Source: Phycisphaerae bacterium (GTDB taxonomy: Bacteria > Planctomycetota > Phycisphaerae > Phycisphaerales > SM1A02). From it: a DNA stretch of 35,414 bases. Below, piece by piece: positions 1-9,290 of this stretch. The notes under the pieces are model-generated. The model searched no databases. It saw nothing but the letters and a program-made list of their open reading frames with translations, and had not been told where the DNA came from. The translations under genes were made by a program, and so were the position numbers. The first letter of the stretch is position 1. The number at the start of each line of letters is the position of its first letter. Where the stretch lies: contig JAERSY010000005.1 in the NCBI GenBank assembly GCA_016845245.1, forward strand, positions 1 to 35,414, written 5' to 3'.

Positions 1-655
1 CATCAAGGTCTGTCACGAGTCCATTGCCAACAACATCACTGATGTTCTTGACGAATCGAGTTGCGTTGCCACTTCGTGACAAGTTTGACAAATGCCGCCA
101 ATGTGAAAACGTTTCAGGTGTACCATCGACTTCAAATCCGCTCCAATCCGAAAGCCCTTGTCCAACAAAATCGACGAAGTCTACTCTGACTGGTTCTAAA
201 TCTCTAAGCCATCGAGCGTCACCGAAGGACGGCCCACCTAAGGGGTTTTCAGGCCCGAGTAATGGGATGCCGTTGAAAGAATCGTCTGGCGGGTTTGTCC
301 AAGGAACAACTTCAAATGGAGCATAGTTAAATGGATATGAAGGGTCATGACCAAAGCGAGGCGTTTGGAGATTTGGGTCATCCCGTCTCGCATTTGCGCT
401 TCCTGCTGCAGCTTCTAGTGTCGGAACGATAAGCCGAGGGAAGAGCGCATCACCAATCTCATCAGCAACAGCTTTCATCGTTGATTGGTTTCGGTCGTTA
501 ATCTGTGCTGCATCTCGCTGCGCAACAGATGTCACTCGACCACTTTGCGTTTTAGTAATAAATGCCGTTGCCACAAGGACAAGTAGTACAAGTATGCCGA
601 CGACCAAAATGAGTGCATTTGCTCTTCTCATGTATTGCTTGCTTCCTTGCATCAT
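1..655 (-). CDS. GspK-like minor pseudopilin (3' end outside window)
   Basis: This is the N-terminal 218 residues of a reading frame that continues past the left edge. It opens with two basic residues and then one hydrophobic helix (about residues 9-33, from RRANALILVVGILVLL), after which comes soluble sequence rich in Asp, Pro and Trp. The helix lacks the Glu at +5 typical of major pilins, as is known for GspK, the tip pseudopilin of type II secretion systems. It is the last visible gene of a pseudopilin run G-G-H-I-J-K, where K is expected. The first ATG (655) overlaps the upstream stop as ATGA; in-frame ATGs at 652 and 631 are alternatives, and the one at 631 gives a leader closer to normal length. 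It probably helps start pseudopilus assembly in the inner membrane. The family call rests on position and N-terminus only, so another type IV pilin-like protein such as PilX is possible. Confidence 0.6.
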   Translation of the reverse strand, partial: MMQGSKQYMRRANALILVVGILVLLVLVATAFITKTQSGRVTSVAQRDAAQINDRNQSTMKAVADEIGDALFPRLIVPTLEAAAGSANARRDDPNLQTPRFGHDPSYPFNYAPFEVVPWTNPPDDSFNGIPLLGPENPLGGPSFGDARWLRDLEPVRVDFVDFVGQGLSDWSGFEVDGTPETFSHWRHLSNLSRSGNATRFVKNISDVVGNGLVTDLD

Positions 656-2292
656 TGGTTTCTCTCCGGCAAATCAACAACGAACTGGTAGGTCCAGCCA
701 GAGCCGAGCCGACTATCTCGATCATGTAAACGAACGGTCACTCGAAGCGCACTTGGCCAAGGCGTGTAACGCCATGTTGAGTCACCCGGCTGGACGCCAT
801 CATCCATGCCGCCGCCTGCTAGCGGACCACTATCAGGACTACTGTCGTTGAGGAAATCTAAATCATTTTCATAGAACGGGTCGTTTGTGTTGTACCCAAA
901 GATTGCCCAATACTCTGAAACACCATTGCCTACATCTTGGACCGTAGGAACAGGCGCCACATTATGGCCATCATCGATATCAAATGTCGTTTCGATCAGC
1001 GAGGGGTCGATTGACCATGCAGGGTCACCATTGATGAATCCAGCGTTTGCATTCGCAGTCCAAGTTGACAACGTCTCATACCCAATCTGTAAGTCATCAA
1101 TGTCATTTGGATTTAATCGGTAGGATTCTCCGAACCACGGCTGAAGCGCCGTCGGGTCATAGTCATACCCAGTAAACCAATTTCCATTTGCGTCTTCTGC
1201 GTAGCCAGTTCCTTCATCGTACGTCCATTCAACTTTAAAGGAAACGCAGCCCTCTGCGATTGCCCCAAGCATGAGTGCTTGGTCATAACGAATTTGTGTT
1301 GCTGGATAGGGCTCAACGCGTGGCCATCTAAAGAGAGACGCAATAAGTTCTTGTTGGTCAACACCGTTATCGCCGTAGTACCGCCAAAAACGATTTGTAT
1401 CACTTCCACTCTCTACATCTTGAAGAACGCTTTGACGAATATCATCAAGTTGTGTTGCGGCAATATCGACTCGCCCTTGCATGACATGCGGGTAGACTTC
1501 GTTGCTGTTTCCTGGCAGCGCTTCAATGCGAGGATCCCACGGGAAAATCGTATGAGAAGAGATGCCCTTGCCCATGTAGACGGTTTTGTTTGTTGCATCA
1601 GCGTCTTGCTGGTCATCGTCACCTAAGACAATGGCTTGCCTGCACAATACCCATTCACTTGGCTCTTGCTGTGTGCCATTCGCATAGTTACCTTCCGCAA
1701 CAATATCAAAACGGTTTGCTTGCGAATCTGTGTAGCGGCGAGTTTCAAACTCAACTGCACCTTCGTACCACGGCGTCACTACATTTGGAATCGAAGAGTT
1801 GAAAAATTTCGGATTGTCAGACTCATCAAAGTTGTTAACACCCTGACCTTGTCCATCAAGTTGAGGGAACCGAACACCGTGGCCATAGTAAATCATTGAA
1901 GCGAGCCCTTGCCCTGCAAAGTCGCCATTTACTGAATTCAACATTGGCGTTGCGATTCCGTCTGCGAAGAAAATGAGTTGGTCACAACGAATGATTGCCT
2001 CAGGCGGCAGCGATTCGTCAATGAGGAAGTAGTTGCCGCGAATGTTGTTCGCAATTGAAACTGAACGGATTGCAAAGAACCCTTCCTTAGACACTTTTGA
2101 GATGTCTTCACGGAGTTGCTGTTCAATCGCAACGCCTTGCTGCAGCGTTTCTGCAATTGCTTGCCCTGACGCAGACACATCACTTGTTGTTGTAAAGATT
2201 CGTCCGACCGCAACCATAATTGCAAGAAGAACGACAACTGCAACCATCAACTCCAGCAGTGTAAAACCAAGATGTCGTTTCAATCGAGTCAT
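652..2292 (-). CDS. GspJ-like minor pseudopilin, very long (546 aa)
   Basis: The protein begins with a class III prepilin leader: a short basic stretch, then cleavage site G9|F with FTLLE, Glu at +5, and a hydrophobic helix to about residue 30. The helix is followed by TTTSDVSASGQAIAETL, as in PulJ/GspJ minor pseudopilins of type II secretion. GspJ is usually about 200 residues, so the roughly 500-residue periplasmic part is far longer than normal; it is rich in Asp, Asn, Trp and Tyr and I recognise no further domain in it. The gene starts 3 bases after the upstream gspI-like stop and overlaps the next gene by 4 bases, so it is translated within one operon. GspJ normally forms the pseudopilus tip with GspI and GspK. 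The prepilin N-terminus is certain; the GspJ name depends on order and helix similarity. Confidence 0.72.
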   Translation of the reverse strand: MTRLKRHLGFTLLELMVAVVVLLAIMVAVGRIFTTTSDVSASGQAIAETLQQGVAIEQQLREDISKVSKEGFFAIRSVSIANNIRGNYFLIDESLPPEAIIRCDQLIFFADGIATPMLNSVNGDFAGQGLASMIYYGHGVRFPQLDGQGQGVNNFDESDNPKFFNSSIPNVVTPWYEGAVEFETRRYTDSQANRFDIVAEGNYANGTQQEPSEWVLCRQAIVLGDDDQQDADATNKTVYMGKGISSHTIFPWDPRIEALPGNSNEVYPHVMQGRVDIAATQLDDIRQSVLQDVESGSDTNRFWRYYGDNGVDQQELIASLFRWPRVEPYPATQIRYDQALMLGAIAEGCVSFKVEWTYDEGTGYAEDANGNWFTGYDYDPTALQPWFGESYRLNPNDIDDLQIGYETLSTWTANANAGFINGDPAWSIDPSLIETTFDIDDGHNVAPVPTVQDVGNGVSEYWAIFGYNTNDPFYENDLDFLNDSSPDSGPLAGGGMDDGVQPGDSTWRYTPWPSALRVTVRLHDRDSRLGSGWTYQFVVDLPERNQ

Positions 2293-2295
2293 CAG

Positions 2296-3483
2296 TTAAA
2301 GCTCCTGAACCGTTGCGAATACTGGAACAATTTTTCTTCCTTGGCCATCCTTGGTCGGCATAAACCAAATGTCAGTGACGACGCCATATTGAATGAAACC
2401 GCCAAATGGCGCTTGCGGCAAAGTCTTGTCCCACCAATGCACGTTAACGCCAGGATTACCTGAGCCCTGCAATGCTTCAAAGACTGGCAACTCCGAAGGA
2501 GTTGCAGTGAGCCGCACAGGCGAATCATCATTTGCTCGGCGTCTGCCTCGTTGCACCGTGTGAACGTTTCCGTTCTGGTCAACAATCCACTGTCCTGGGT
2601 ACTGCCACTCAGAGAGTACATCTGTCGGGTTGTCTTCTTCTGAACCAACAAGTACATCACCGCCCTGCACGCCATGCCAAGAACCCGTAGACGAATCAGA
2701 TTGTAAATTGACACGCCTCGGCCAATCTGGCGCTGCGAGTCCGGAAGTATCAACTGTAAACTTACCTGTTTGAGATGGGTCGACCACTCGGTAGACAAAG
2801 ATTGCAACGAGCATACGCCCTTCATACCTTCTAAACATGCAATCCCAGTAATACTGCGCTTCTGGTCTATCCGCTTCAGCGCCATACCACATTGGGTACT
2901 GCCGCTCGCCTGCAAGAATGCGTTTGACTGGGGGATTTAATCCAATGTAATTTCCATCAACATCATATAGGTCTGGATACTTTTCTTTGTTATACGGAAG
3001 ACCCGGAACGCCCATCTGGTCAGTCCAATACTCAACAAGAACATCAGATGTACCAATACCACCCGGATCAGAAGTTCGGAGCGCAAACAAATCGATTGCG
3101 CCTCTAAGTCGAACATCTTCGAGAGTATCGTCATCACCAAAGTTTGTGGTCACAATTGCTGGCCTACGCCACATCCAATCACCACAAACCGTTGGCCATG
3201 GATTGATTGACCCCTCATTAATGTTGAAACCACATAGTTCAGGCGACCATCTTGTTTCAAACTGTTCAGAACCACCAAAGTCATCTTGTGAAACTCGAGA
3301 GCGTATAAGCGTCATTGCGTTTCGTGCAATGATGGGACCAATGATATCGTCCGTTGATTTTTGCTGTTGCGCAATTCCTGCTGGGAATAGTGTCGCAATA
3401 CTAATAATGCCTATGCCAAGAATGAAAATGGCGAGCAGCATTTCAATTAAGGAGAAACCACGCTGTGTTCGGAAGGTCATCAT
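2296..3483 (-). CDS. GspI/PilV-like minor pseudopilin, long (395 aa)
   Basis: The N-terminus has the prepilin signature QRG|FSLIEMLLA, with Gly at -1 and Glu at +5, and a helix IFILGIGIISIATLFPAG. The ILGIG segment in the helix is typical of the GspI/PilV subfamily. The remaining 350 or so residues are predicted periplasmic and include Trp- and Pro-rich sequence with WYGAEAD and WDCMFRRYEGRM; GspI is normally about 130 residues, so this is an expanded form. Two consecutive ATG codons (3483 and 3480) could start the gene; the first overlaps the upstream gspH-like gene by 4 bases. It would sit with GspJ and GspK at the tip of a secretion pseudopilus, after leader cleavage and N-methylation by a prepilin peptidase not present in the window. 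Confidence 0.72.
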   Translation of the reverse strand: MMTFRTQRGFSLIEMLLAIFILGIGIISIATLFPAGIAQQQKSTDDIIGPIIARNAMTLIRSRVSQDDFGGSEQFETRWSPELCGFNINEGSINPWPTVCGDWMWRRPAIVTTNFGDDDTLEDVRLRGAIDLFALRTSDPGGIGTSDVLVEYWTDQMGVPGLPYNKEKYPDLYDVDGNYIGLNPPVKRILAGERQYPMWYGAEADRPEAQYYWDCMFRRYEGRMLVAIFVYRVVDPSQTGKFTVDTSGLAAPDWPRRVNLQSDSSTGSWHGVQGGDVLVGSEEDNPTDVLSEWQYPGQWIVDQNGNVHTVQRGRRRANDDSPVRLTATPSELPVFEALQGSGNPGVNVHWWDKTLPQAPFGGFIQYGVVTDIWFMPTKDGQGRKIVPVFATVQEL

Positions 3484-4343
3484 TTCAACGGAACTCCTGA
3501 GTAACGATTGAATTGAATTCTTGAAGCATTCTTCTCAATGTATTGCGTGTACGCGACATCACGGTCATACGAGTTTGACCAATCCGCTGTTCTAACGCCA
3601 TCTCGAAAAGCGACTTCATCAAAAACAGCAAGTATTGGAGTCATACTGATGAATGGTTCGCCGCCCTGCACTTCTAAATCAAAGTACGAGCCAACTGATG
3701 GAAGCGTGTTTGGCCATGGCCAATCCACGGTGTCACTTTCATTAATTGTTTGAACCCCATCTTGATTGAAATCAATCCAGATTCGATCAGAACCACTTTC
3801 AGCATTACGCGTGACAACTCGCCCTTCGGGACTGTACAAGACACCGACCAATGCGCCATATGGTTCTAGGCCACCAAACACTGGGCCAGTCGAAACTTGT
3901 GCAGGTAGATATGTGCACACCCACCACTGGTCATCATCCCCTGTTCCATACCCCGGACCTGCGACATTGATGCCGCCATCAATCGTGCGTACTTCTAAAT
4001 TGCTGACTGGCACGAACCGGTCATACGTCCAAATCGAACCGCTGCCATTGTTTGCGTTCGCGGAATCACCCGCCCACTCTGCAACGACAATGTCAATAAG
4101 TTGCGTGGCGCCATCATCTTCAAGGCGTGGCGAAAACGCAGTCATCACATAGCGATTTTTCTTGATTGCGAGCGCTCTCGCATTGTCAAGTGCCGATGAA
4201 ATCGTGTTCATTGCAGATGACATTCTCATATCAGAAGCAATGCTTCGATAAGCAATTGCACTAAGACCAGCAAGCATTGTCATGATGATGATGACAACAA
4301 CAAGTTCAACGAGTGTAAAAGCTGGTCTTAATGTCGAACGCAT
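3480..4343 (-). CDS. GspH/FimT-like pseudopilin (287 aa)
   Basis: The leader is short (MRSTLRPA) and is followed by FTLVELVVVIIIMTMLAGLSAIAY, a prepilin helix with Glu at +5. Downstream, MNTISSALDNARALAIKKNR matches the region after the helix in GspH/FimT, where a helix of this kind (ARxxAI) precedes the beta-rich head. The residue before the cleavage site is Ala instead of the almost invariant Gly. GspH is normally about 170 residues, so this form carries extra head sequence. Its start overlaps the upstream stop as TAATG, and it overlaps the next gene by 4 bases. The expected role is a minor pseudopilin in the periplasmic pseudopilus. The subfamily call is supported by both the post-helix motif and its place between G and I. 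Confidence 0.75.
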   Translation of the reverse strand: MRSTLRPAFTLVELVVVIIIMTMLAGLSAIAYRSIASDMRMSSAMNTISSALDNARALAIKKNRYVMTAFSPRLEDDGATQLIDIVVAEWAGDSANANNGSGSIWTYDRFVPVSNLEVRTIDGGINVAGPGYGTGDDDQWWVCTYLPAQVSTGPVFGGLEPYGALVGVLYSPEGRVVTRNAESGSDRIWIDFNQDGVQTINESDTVDWPWPNTLPSVGSYFDLEVQGGEPFISMTPILAVFDEVAFRDGVRTADWSNSYDRDVAYTQYIEKNASRIQFNRYSGVPLK

Positions 4344-5089
4344 TAACGTGCTTCCTCCACGATGAATGGGTCATATGAATAGATGTTGTCTTTTGAAGAC
4401 TCAATTAGGGTTGGATTGCCAACACCATCATTACTCTGATAACGATAGCCCCACCGCAAGTCTGGGCCAGCTGAAACAAACAAGATTCGCCTGTTCACGC
4501 ATGAGCCAAGGCCATCTTCGGCTTCATCACGCACGGTCATGTCATTGCTTTCATCGAGATAGGGGTACTCGCCAAGCGGATTTAAGTTTGGATATGCATC
4601 AGCAAACTTTCGACCTGGAAAGATGACGCCAATTGGATTGCCCCAAGGGTCAATGCATAACTTGCCGTGAATATCTTCGACAAACAACTCCGGAGAAATT
4701 TTAGACAACATGTCTTTTGCTGATTCTGAATCCAACAAGACTTCGATGAGGTGCTCAATTCTTGCTTCCATCGTCTCTTGCATCTCATCATTGCCGACAC
4801 TGCTTGTGCCAGAAGGTGCACCAAGTGTTTCATCGACAATGTAAATGTCATAGTTTCCATTGTCTACTGGGATGTACCCTTCAAATGTGATTGGACGCCC
4901 CCGCTCTAGTTCCCATTCTTCAACAGCAAGTGTCAACAGCTTCATTGCGTCATTTGCCTGCCTTACTTGACTGTTACGAATAACACTGTTGGAAATACCC
5001 ATTGTGAGTGCAGCAAGTAGTGCGATGATGCCAATCACGACGACCATTTCAATGAGCGTAAAACCAGATGTATGCTTTGAATGTTTCAT
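4343..5089 (-). CDS. GspG-like pseudopilin 2 (248 aa)
   Basis: The protein shows the prepilin signature SG|FTLIEMVVVIGIIALLAALTMG followed by RQANDAMKLLTLAVEEWELERGRP, the pattern of the major pseudopilin GspG, where a helix of this kind leads to the Tyr/Pro-rich head. A segment with DPWGNPIGVIFPG (about residues 141-153) matches the conserved DPWGNPY region of GspG heads, and FVSAGPDLRWG resembles the GspG C-terminal segment (SxGPD). The size exceeds the usual 140-150 residues. The start codon lies directly after the upstream stop (TAAATG). It is the second of two adjacent GspG-like genes. GspG subunits normally polymerise into the pseudopilus shaft; with two paralogues, one may be the main shaft subunit and the other a variant. 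Confidence 0.8.
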   Translation of the reverse strand: MKHSKHTSGFTLIEMVVVIGIIALLAALTMGISNSVIRNSQVRQANDAMKLLTLAVEEWELERGRPITFEGYIPVDNGNYDIYIVDETLGAPSGTSSVGNDEMQETMEARIEHLIEVLLDSESAKDMLSKISPELFVEDIHGKLCIDPWGNPIGVIFPGRKFADAYPNLNPLGEYPYLDESNDMTVRDEAEDGLGSCVNRRILFVSAGPDLRWGYRYQSNDGVGNPTLIESSKDNIYSYDPFIVEEAR

Positions 5090-6196
5090 TTATGGTCCAA
5101 TCTCCACAATGTTGTCTTTGTTGACTTCATCAGTTGCGTCATCCCCTGAGTTCCCGACAACACCAAGAATGTCTGCTCTCAAATTATTGTTCGCTTGCTT
5201 ATCAGGGCCAGCTGAAAAGTATGCAAATTGTCCTGACTGCAAATCGAGTGATGACGATGTGTCACCCGTTGGGCTGGCATCACCCTCACTGAAATCTCCA
5301 AACGAAGCGTCAATGACTTGTTCAGGCGAAAACTCAAATGGTCTCAAGACAAAATAGTCAGACATGGTTGGGCGGTCATACAAATTACTCTGCGGGAACA
5401 TCTTTGCAATGCCAGTCTTTGGCATCGTCGGATCATTGTGCTGTGGATAGATTGAACGGTAGTACCGAATGGGCGAGCCCCAGACATCAACGATAACCAT
5501 TGGATTGTTCGTGTCGTAATCAGCATCTCCCGGATAAAACACCTTCAACTCACCTGTCACAGGATCCACAATTGTGTTGCCATCAAGATCAAACGCGATT
5601 CGACCAAACATTTGCGAATCTTCGAGTTCGATGTATGGACCATACAACTTACCTCGATTTGAGGGGTCACGATCTTCAAGAAGCCCCGCCCCTGTCGACA
5701 ATCCGTCACTCGCAAAGAGATCTGTGCCACGCCACACACCATCGAGTCCGGGATGCCTGATGCCAAATGCTGGCACTTCTAAATAATCGTCATCACCTGA
5801 ACTTGAATTTGCCAATCTGCCATACCCGTCTTCCAACTGATCGCCATATCCAATGAGGAATTCAGCAGGCGATGTTACCGAATACCAATCTTGGACAAGG
5901 CCACGATACTCTTGCGCAGGATTTGAGTTTGATTGACCAGGGAACTCTGGGATCGTTGCTAAGTGTCTGTGGTTGTCGAGCACTGCTGGGTAATAACCGA
6001 TGTCATTCTTAAAACGAGCTGTTGCTTTCTTAAGTGTAATGAGCCGATTGTTTGTTTCTGCGATTTGTGCTGCAACCCTTGCTTGAGTTAACGCAAGCGT
6101 CAACATGCCAATCAATATGACAATGATTGAAATTGTGATGAGCAATTCAATAATCGTAAATCCTTGTTGGGGGCTAGTACGGTTTCGCAGTTCCAT
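5090..6196 (-). CDS. GspG-like pseudopilin 1 (368 aa)
   Basis: After a leader containing NRTSPQQG comes FTIIELLITISIIVILIGMLTLAL, a prepilin helix with Glu at +5. The next stretch (ETNNRLITLKKATARFKNDIGYYP) is the GspG alpha-helix and YP motif. The head contains VDVWGSPIRYYRS, the equivalent of the DPWGxPY motif, and FAYFSAGPD near the C-terminus. At 368 residues it is more than twice the size of a normal GspG. A GTG at 6205 overlaps the pilC stop and is in frame, but I prefer ATG 6196 because an AGGGTG stretch lies about 6 bases upstream of it. The role inferred is a shaft or modified-shaft pseudopilin working with the PilC platform encoded just upstream. Confidence 0.8.
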   Translation of the reverse strand: MELRNRTSPQQGFTIIELLITISIIVILIGMLTLALTQARVAAQIAETNNRLITLKKATARFKNDIGYYPAVLDNHRHLATIPEFPGQSNSNPAQEYRGLVQDWYSVTSPAEFLIGYGDQLEDGYGRLANSSSGDDDYLEVPAFGIRHPGLDGVWRGTDLFASDGLSTGAGLLEDRDPSNRGKLYGPYIELEDSQMFGRIAFDLDGNTIVDPVTGELKVFYPGDADYDTNNPMVIVDVWGSPIRYYRSIYPQHNDPTMPKTGIAKMFPQSNLYDRPTMSDYFVLRPFEFSPEQVIDASFGDFSEGDASPTGDTSSSLDLQSGQFAYFSAGPDKQANNNLRADILGVVGNSGDDATDEVNKDNIVEIGP

Positions 6197-6201
6197 TGAA
6201 A

Positions 6202-7503
6202 TCACCCTGTATCCGAGACAGATTCAATCATCTTCACGAGCGGGAGGAACAACGCAAGCACGATTGTGCCGACGATGCCACCGAGAACAACAACAAGCAT
6301 TGGCTCAAGCAAACTCAAGAGCGCTGAAACCGCAACGTCGACTTCTTCATCATAGTTGTCAGCAATCTTCATGAGCATGACATCAAGGTCACCCGTTTCT
6401 TCACCGACCTCAATCATGTTGACCACAATTGAGTCGCAGACCTTAGCTTCGCGCAGTGGGTCAGCAACAGATTCACCTTCACGGATTGAATCATGGACTT
6501 GGTTAAGCGCTTTTTCATAGACGTGGTTACCAGAAGTGTCACGCGTAATGAGCACGGCTTCAAGAATCGGCACACCAGCAGCAATGAGCGTGCCAAGCGT
6601 ACGAGTAAATCGAGCAACTGATGTTTTCTGGACGAGGTTGCCAAACACTGGCAACTTCATCACAACAATATCTGTGACTGCACGCCCCGGCTTCGTCTTT
6701 CGAATGAGTTTAAAGAAGAAGAAGATGAGGAACGGGCCAATAATAATCCAAACATATCCAGGAATGGCTTGCTCGCCATTTTCAGGCGTACCCGCAATCC
6801 AGAGCGATGCATCAATCAGCCAAAGCGTTAAGCCCGGAAGCGTGACATCGAAGTCATTAAAGATGTCTTTAAACTTTGGAATCACAAAGTACATGATGCC
6901 TGTCACAATTGCGACTGCAACGATGATGACACAGATCGGATAAATCATCGCACCTTTAATACGCGACTTTAGACGTTCTGCTTTCTCCATGAAGTTTGCA
7001 AGTCGTTGAAGAATGACATCAAGAACACCGCCAATTTCACCAGCTGCAACCATTTTGGAATAGAGCCGGTCAAATGCTTTCGGATGCTTACTCATCGAAT
7101 CAGACAAACTTGTGCCAGACTCCACATCTTCTACAACATCAACAAGAATCGATTTAAGCTTGCCCGGCTTTTGCTGTTGTTCAAGAATTTGGAGTGACCG
7201 CAATAGTGGCAAGCCGGCGTCTTGAAGTGTTGAAAGTTGACGGGTGAACTGCGTAAGAATTTTCGTCTTCACGCCGCCGATGGAGATGTTGAAGCCCTTC
7301 TTCTTTTTAGCACTCTTAGCTTTCGCACTCTTCTTGCCTGACTCTTTCTTACCAGAGCCACCTACTTTTTCTTCGCGAACAGTTGTTGGGAAAAAACCAT
7401 TCGAACGAATTGCGGCGATTGCTGCATCACTGCTGCCTGCTTCGATGCGCCCCTTTTCGGGCTTTCCGGCTGCGTTTAGTGCTTCATATACGTATGTTGG
7501 CAT
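6202..7503 (-). CDS. pilC: PilC/GspF inner-membrane platform protein
   Basis: This is a 433-residue polytopic protein with two repeated T2SSF domains. The first (about residues 84-208) contains LSTLQDAGLPLLRSL and MVAAGEIGGVLD; the second (about 298-425) contains LGTLIAAGVPILEA and MIEVGEETGDLD. Membrane segments are visible near 186-208, 250-267 and 399-424. The N-terminal MPTYVYEALNAAGK is the usual start for the family. In type IV pilus and type II secretion machines this protein is the cytoplasmic-membrane platform that couples the ATPase to pilin extraction. A lysine-rich insertion (residues 52-69, mostly K, S, A and G) sits before the first domain. The gene follows the ATPase gene by 11 bases and overlaps the region of the first pseudopilin start. 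The gene name follows the pilus nomenclature; gspF would be equally valid. Confidence 0.93.
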   Translation of the reverse strand: MPTYVYEALNAAGKPEKGRIEAGSSDAAIAAIRSNGFFPTTVREEKVGGSGKKESGKKSAKAKSAKKKKGFNISIGGVKTKILTQFTRQLSTLQDAGLPLLRSLQILEQQQKPGKLKSILVDVVEDVESGTSLSDSMSKHPKAFDRLYSKMVAAGEIGGVLDVILQRLANFMEKAERLKSRIKGAMIYPICVIIVAVAIVTGIMYFVIPKFKDIFNDFDVTLPGLTLWLIDASLWIAGTPENGEQAIPGYVWIIIGPFLIFFFFKLIRKTKPGRAVTDIVVMKLPVFGNLVQKTSVARFTRTLGTLIAAGVPILEAVLITRDTSGNHVYEKALNQVHDSIREGESVADPLREAKVCDSIVVNMIEVGEETGDLDVMLMKIADNYDEEVDVAVSALLSLLEPMLVVVLGGIVGTIVLALFLPLVKMIESVSDTG

Positions 7504-7514
7504 TCAGTAAACCT

Positions 7515-9290
7515 TTAATCGTCAATCATTGTTTCACGAACAACTTCATCAATTGTTGTTTGACCGTCATAAATTGCGAGAAGACCGCATTCGCGGAGAC
7601 TTCGCATTCCTCGTTTTTGAGCTTCGACTCTAAGTACCGCAGTGGACGCTTGTGATAAAACCAACTCACGGACTGCGTCATCGAACTCCATAATCTCAAA
7701 GATCGCTAGACGACCTCGATACCCACTGTTGTTGCACTGATTACATCCCTTGCCCCTAAAGAATGTTCTGTCTTCAACATCTTCTGGTCTTAACTTAAGT
7801 TCGAGCAACTCTTCACTATTGGGCACATACTCTTCCTTACAACCGTTACAAATGCGGCGAACAAGTCGCTGAGCAACAATCGCCTCAACTGTCGCAGTAA
7901 TGAGGAAGGTTTCAACGCCGAGGTCAACCAATCGAAGAACAGTTGATGGCGCATCATTTGTGTGAAGGGTTGAGAAGACCAAGTGACCTGTGAGCGACGC
8001 CTGCACAGCAATCTGTGCAGTTTCAAGGTCACGAATCTCACCAACGAGAATAACATCAGGGTCTTGCCGAAGGAATGAACGAAGCAATTTTGCAAACGTT
8101 AAATCTTGATCCGTGTTGATTTGACATTGAATCAATCCATCAATGTCATATTCGACTGGATCTTCAGCCGTTAGAATTTTTGTTTCTGGGTCGTTGAGTT
8201 CTGTCAATGCGGAATAGAGCGTTGTTGTTTTTCCCGAGCCAGTTGGCCCAGTGACAACAACAATGCCATTTGGCCTGTGAATAATGTCTGACATCTTTTC
8301 ATAGTCAGCAGCGCGAAGTCCAATCTTATCCATGCTCAACTGAACATTTGAACGGTCTAGAACACGCATTACGACTGACTCGCCGAACATCGTTGGCAAC
8401 ACTGAAACACGAAGGTCGACGGGTGATCCGCCTACGCTCAATTCAATACGACCATCTTGCGGCAAACGACGTTCAGAGATGTCAAGGTTCGCCATAATCT
8501 TGATACGTGATACGATTGGCATCGCAAGGTGCATTGGCGGCGGAACCATTTCATAAAGAACACCGTCAATGCGATATCGCATTTTGAACTCTTCTTCAAA
8601 TGGCTCGAAGTGAATATCAGATGCTTTGTCTCTAATCGCTTGGAGCAACACTAGGTTTAACAATCTGACAATTTTGTTATCTGAAGCCGCAGATGCAAGT
8701 TTGCTTAAGTCTGAACTGTCGTCATCACCAAAGGAGCCCAAGTCGACATCATCGAGGTCCGCCATCATGTCAGCCATTGAAGTGCTTGCTGATGCGTACT
8801 TCTCTTTGATGACTTTATCGATTAAATCGCCTGGCGAAACAACTGCATTGACTTTAAAGCCCATCAAGAGACGAAGGTCGTCGACCGCTCTAAAGTTATC
8901 TGGCGACTTCAATGCAACTGTAAGTGTTTTAGAGCCCTCATCGTATTCAATCGGAGCAATCTGATACGTCGTGGCACTTTCTACTGGGAGTGCTTCGATT
9001 GCTTGTTGAGGAATTGAATCAATATCAAACTCCTTCCAAGCAAGCCCCGATTGACCCGCGAGGGCTTTGAGGATGTCATTCTCTTCAATGAGCCCCATCT
9101 CTAACATGATGGCGCCAACCTTCTTGCTATCACCTTTCTTCTTGGCGACTTTTTGAACAGCGAGCGCTTCATGCACTTGGTCTCGAGTGAGCAAGCCAAG
9201 CTTTGTTAAAACGCGGCCAAATCGTCTGCCTTTCAACTGTGAAGGATCTACAGATTTTGATTTACGTTTTGTTGCGCTATCTTTTGCCAT
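7515..9290 (-). CDS. PilB/GspE-type assembly ATPase 1
   Basis: The 591-residue protein has an N-terminal MshEN-type domain (about 20-165), an acidic linker (about 170-195, rich in Asp), then the hexameric ATPase core. Visible motifs are DIHFEP (225-230), Walker A GPTGSGKT (348-355), the Asp box with AEDPVEY (375-381), Walker B VILVGEIRD (413-421) and the His box GHLVFSTLHTND (435-446). A tetracysteine zinc motif of two CxxC pairs (CNGC and CNQC) follows, as in GspE and PilB. It powers pilin or pseudopilin polymerisation at the cytoplasmic face. It lies immediately upstream of pilC and the pseudopilins, so it is the likely partner of that platform. A 164-base noncoding gap separates it from pilT and may contain its own promoter. 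No Shine-Dalgarno site is apparent. Confidence 0.93.
   Translation of the reverse strand: MAKDSATKRKSKSVDPSQLKGRRFGRVLTKLGLLTRDQVHEALAVQKVAKKKGDSKKVGAIMLEMGLIEENDILKALAGQSGLAWKEFDIDSIPQQAIEALPVESATTYQIAPIEYDEGSKTLTVALKSPDNFRAVDDLRLLMGFKVNAVVSPGDLIDKVIKEKYASASTSMADMMADLDDVDLGSFGDDDSSDLSKLASAASDNKIVRLLNLVLLQAIRDKASDIHFEPFEEEFKMRYRIDGVLYEMVPPPMHLAMPIVSRIKIMANLDISERRLPQDGRIELSVGGSPVDLRVSVLPTMFGESVVMRVLDRSNVQLSMDKIGLRAADYEKMSDIIHRPNGIVVVTGPTGSGKTTTLYSALTELNDPETKILTAEDPVEYDIDGLIQCQINTDQDLTFAKLLRSFLRQDPDVILVGEIRDLETAQIAVQASLTGHLVFSTLHTNDAPSTVLRLVDLGVETFLITATVEAIVAQRLVRRICNGCKEEYVPNSEELLELKLRPEDVEDRTFFRGKGCNQCNNSGYRGRLAIFEIMEFDDAVRELVLSQASTAVLRVEAQKRGMRSLRECGLLAIYDGQTTIDEVVRETMIDD

Noticed and set aside
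2292-2915. 207-residue minus-strand frame within the GspI-like gene
   Set aside because: It is a shifted frame of the pseudopilin gene on the same strand, without prepilin or other motifs.
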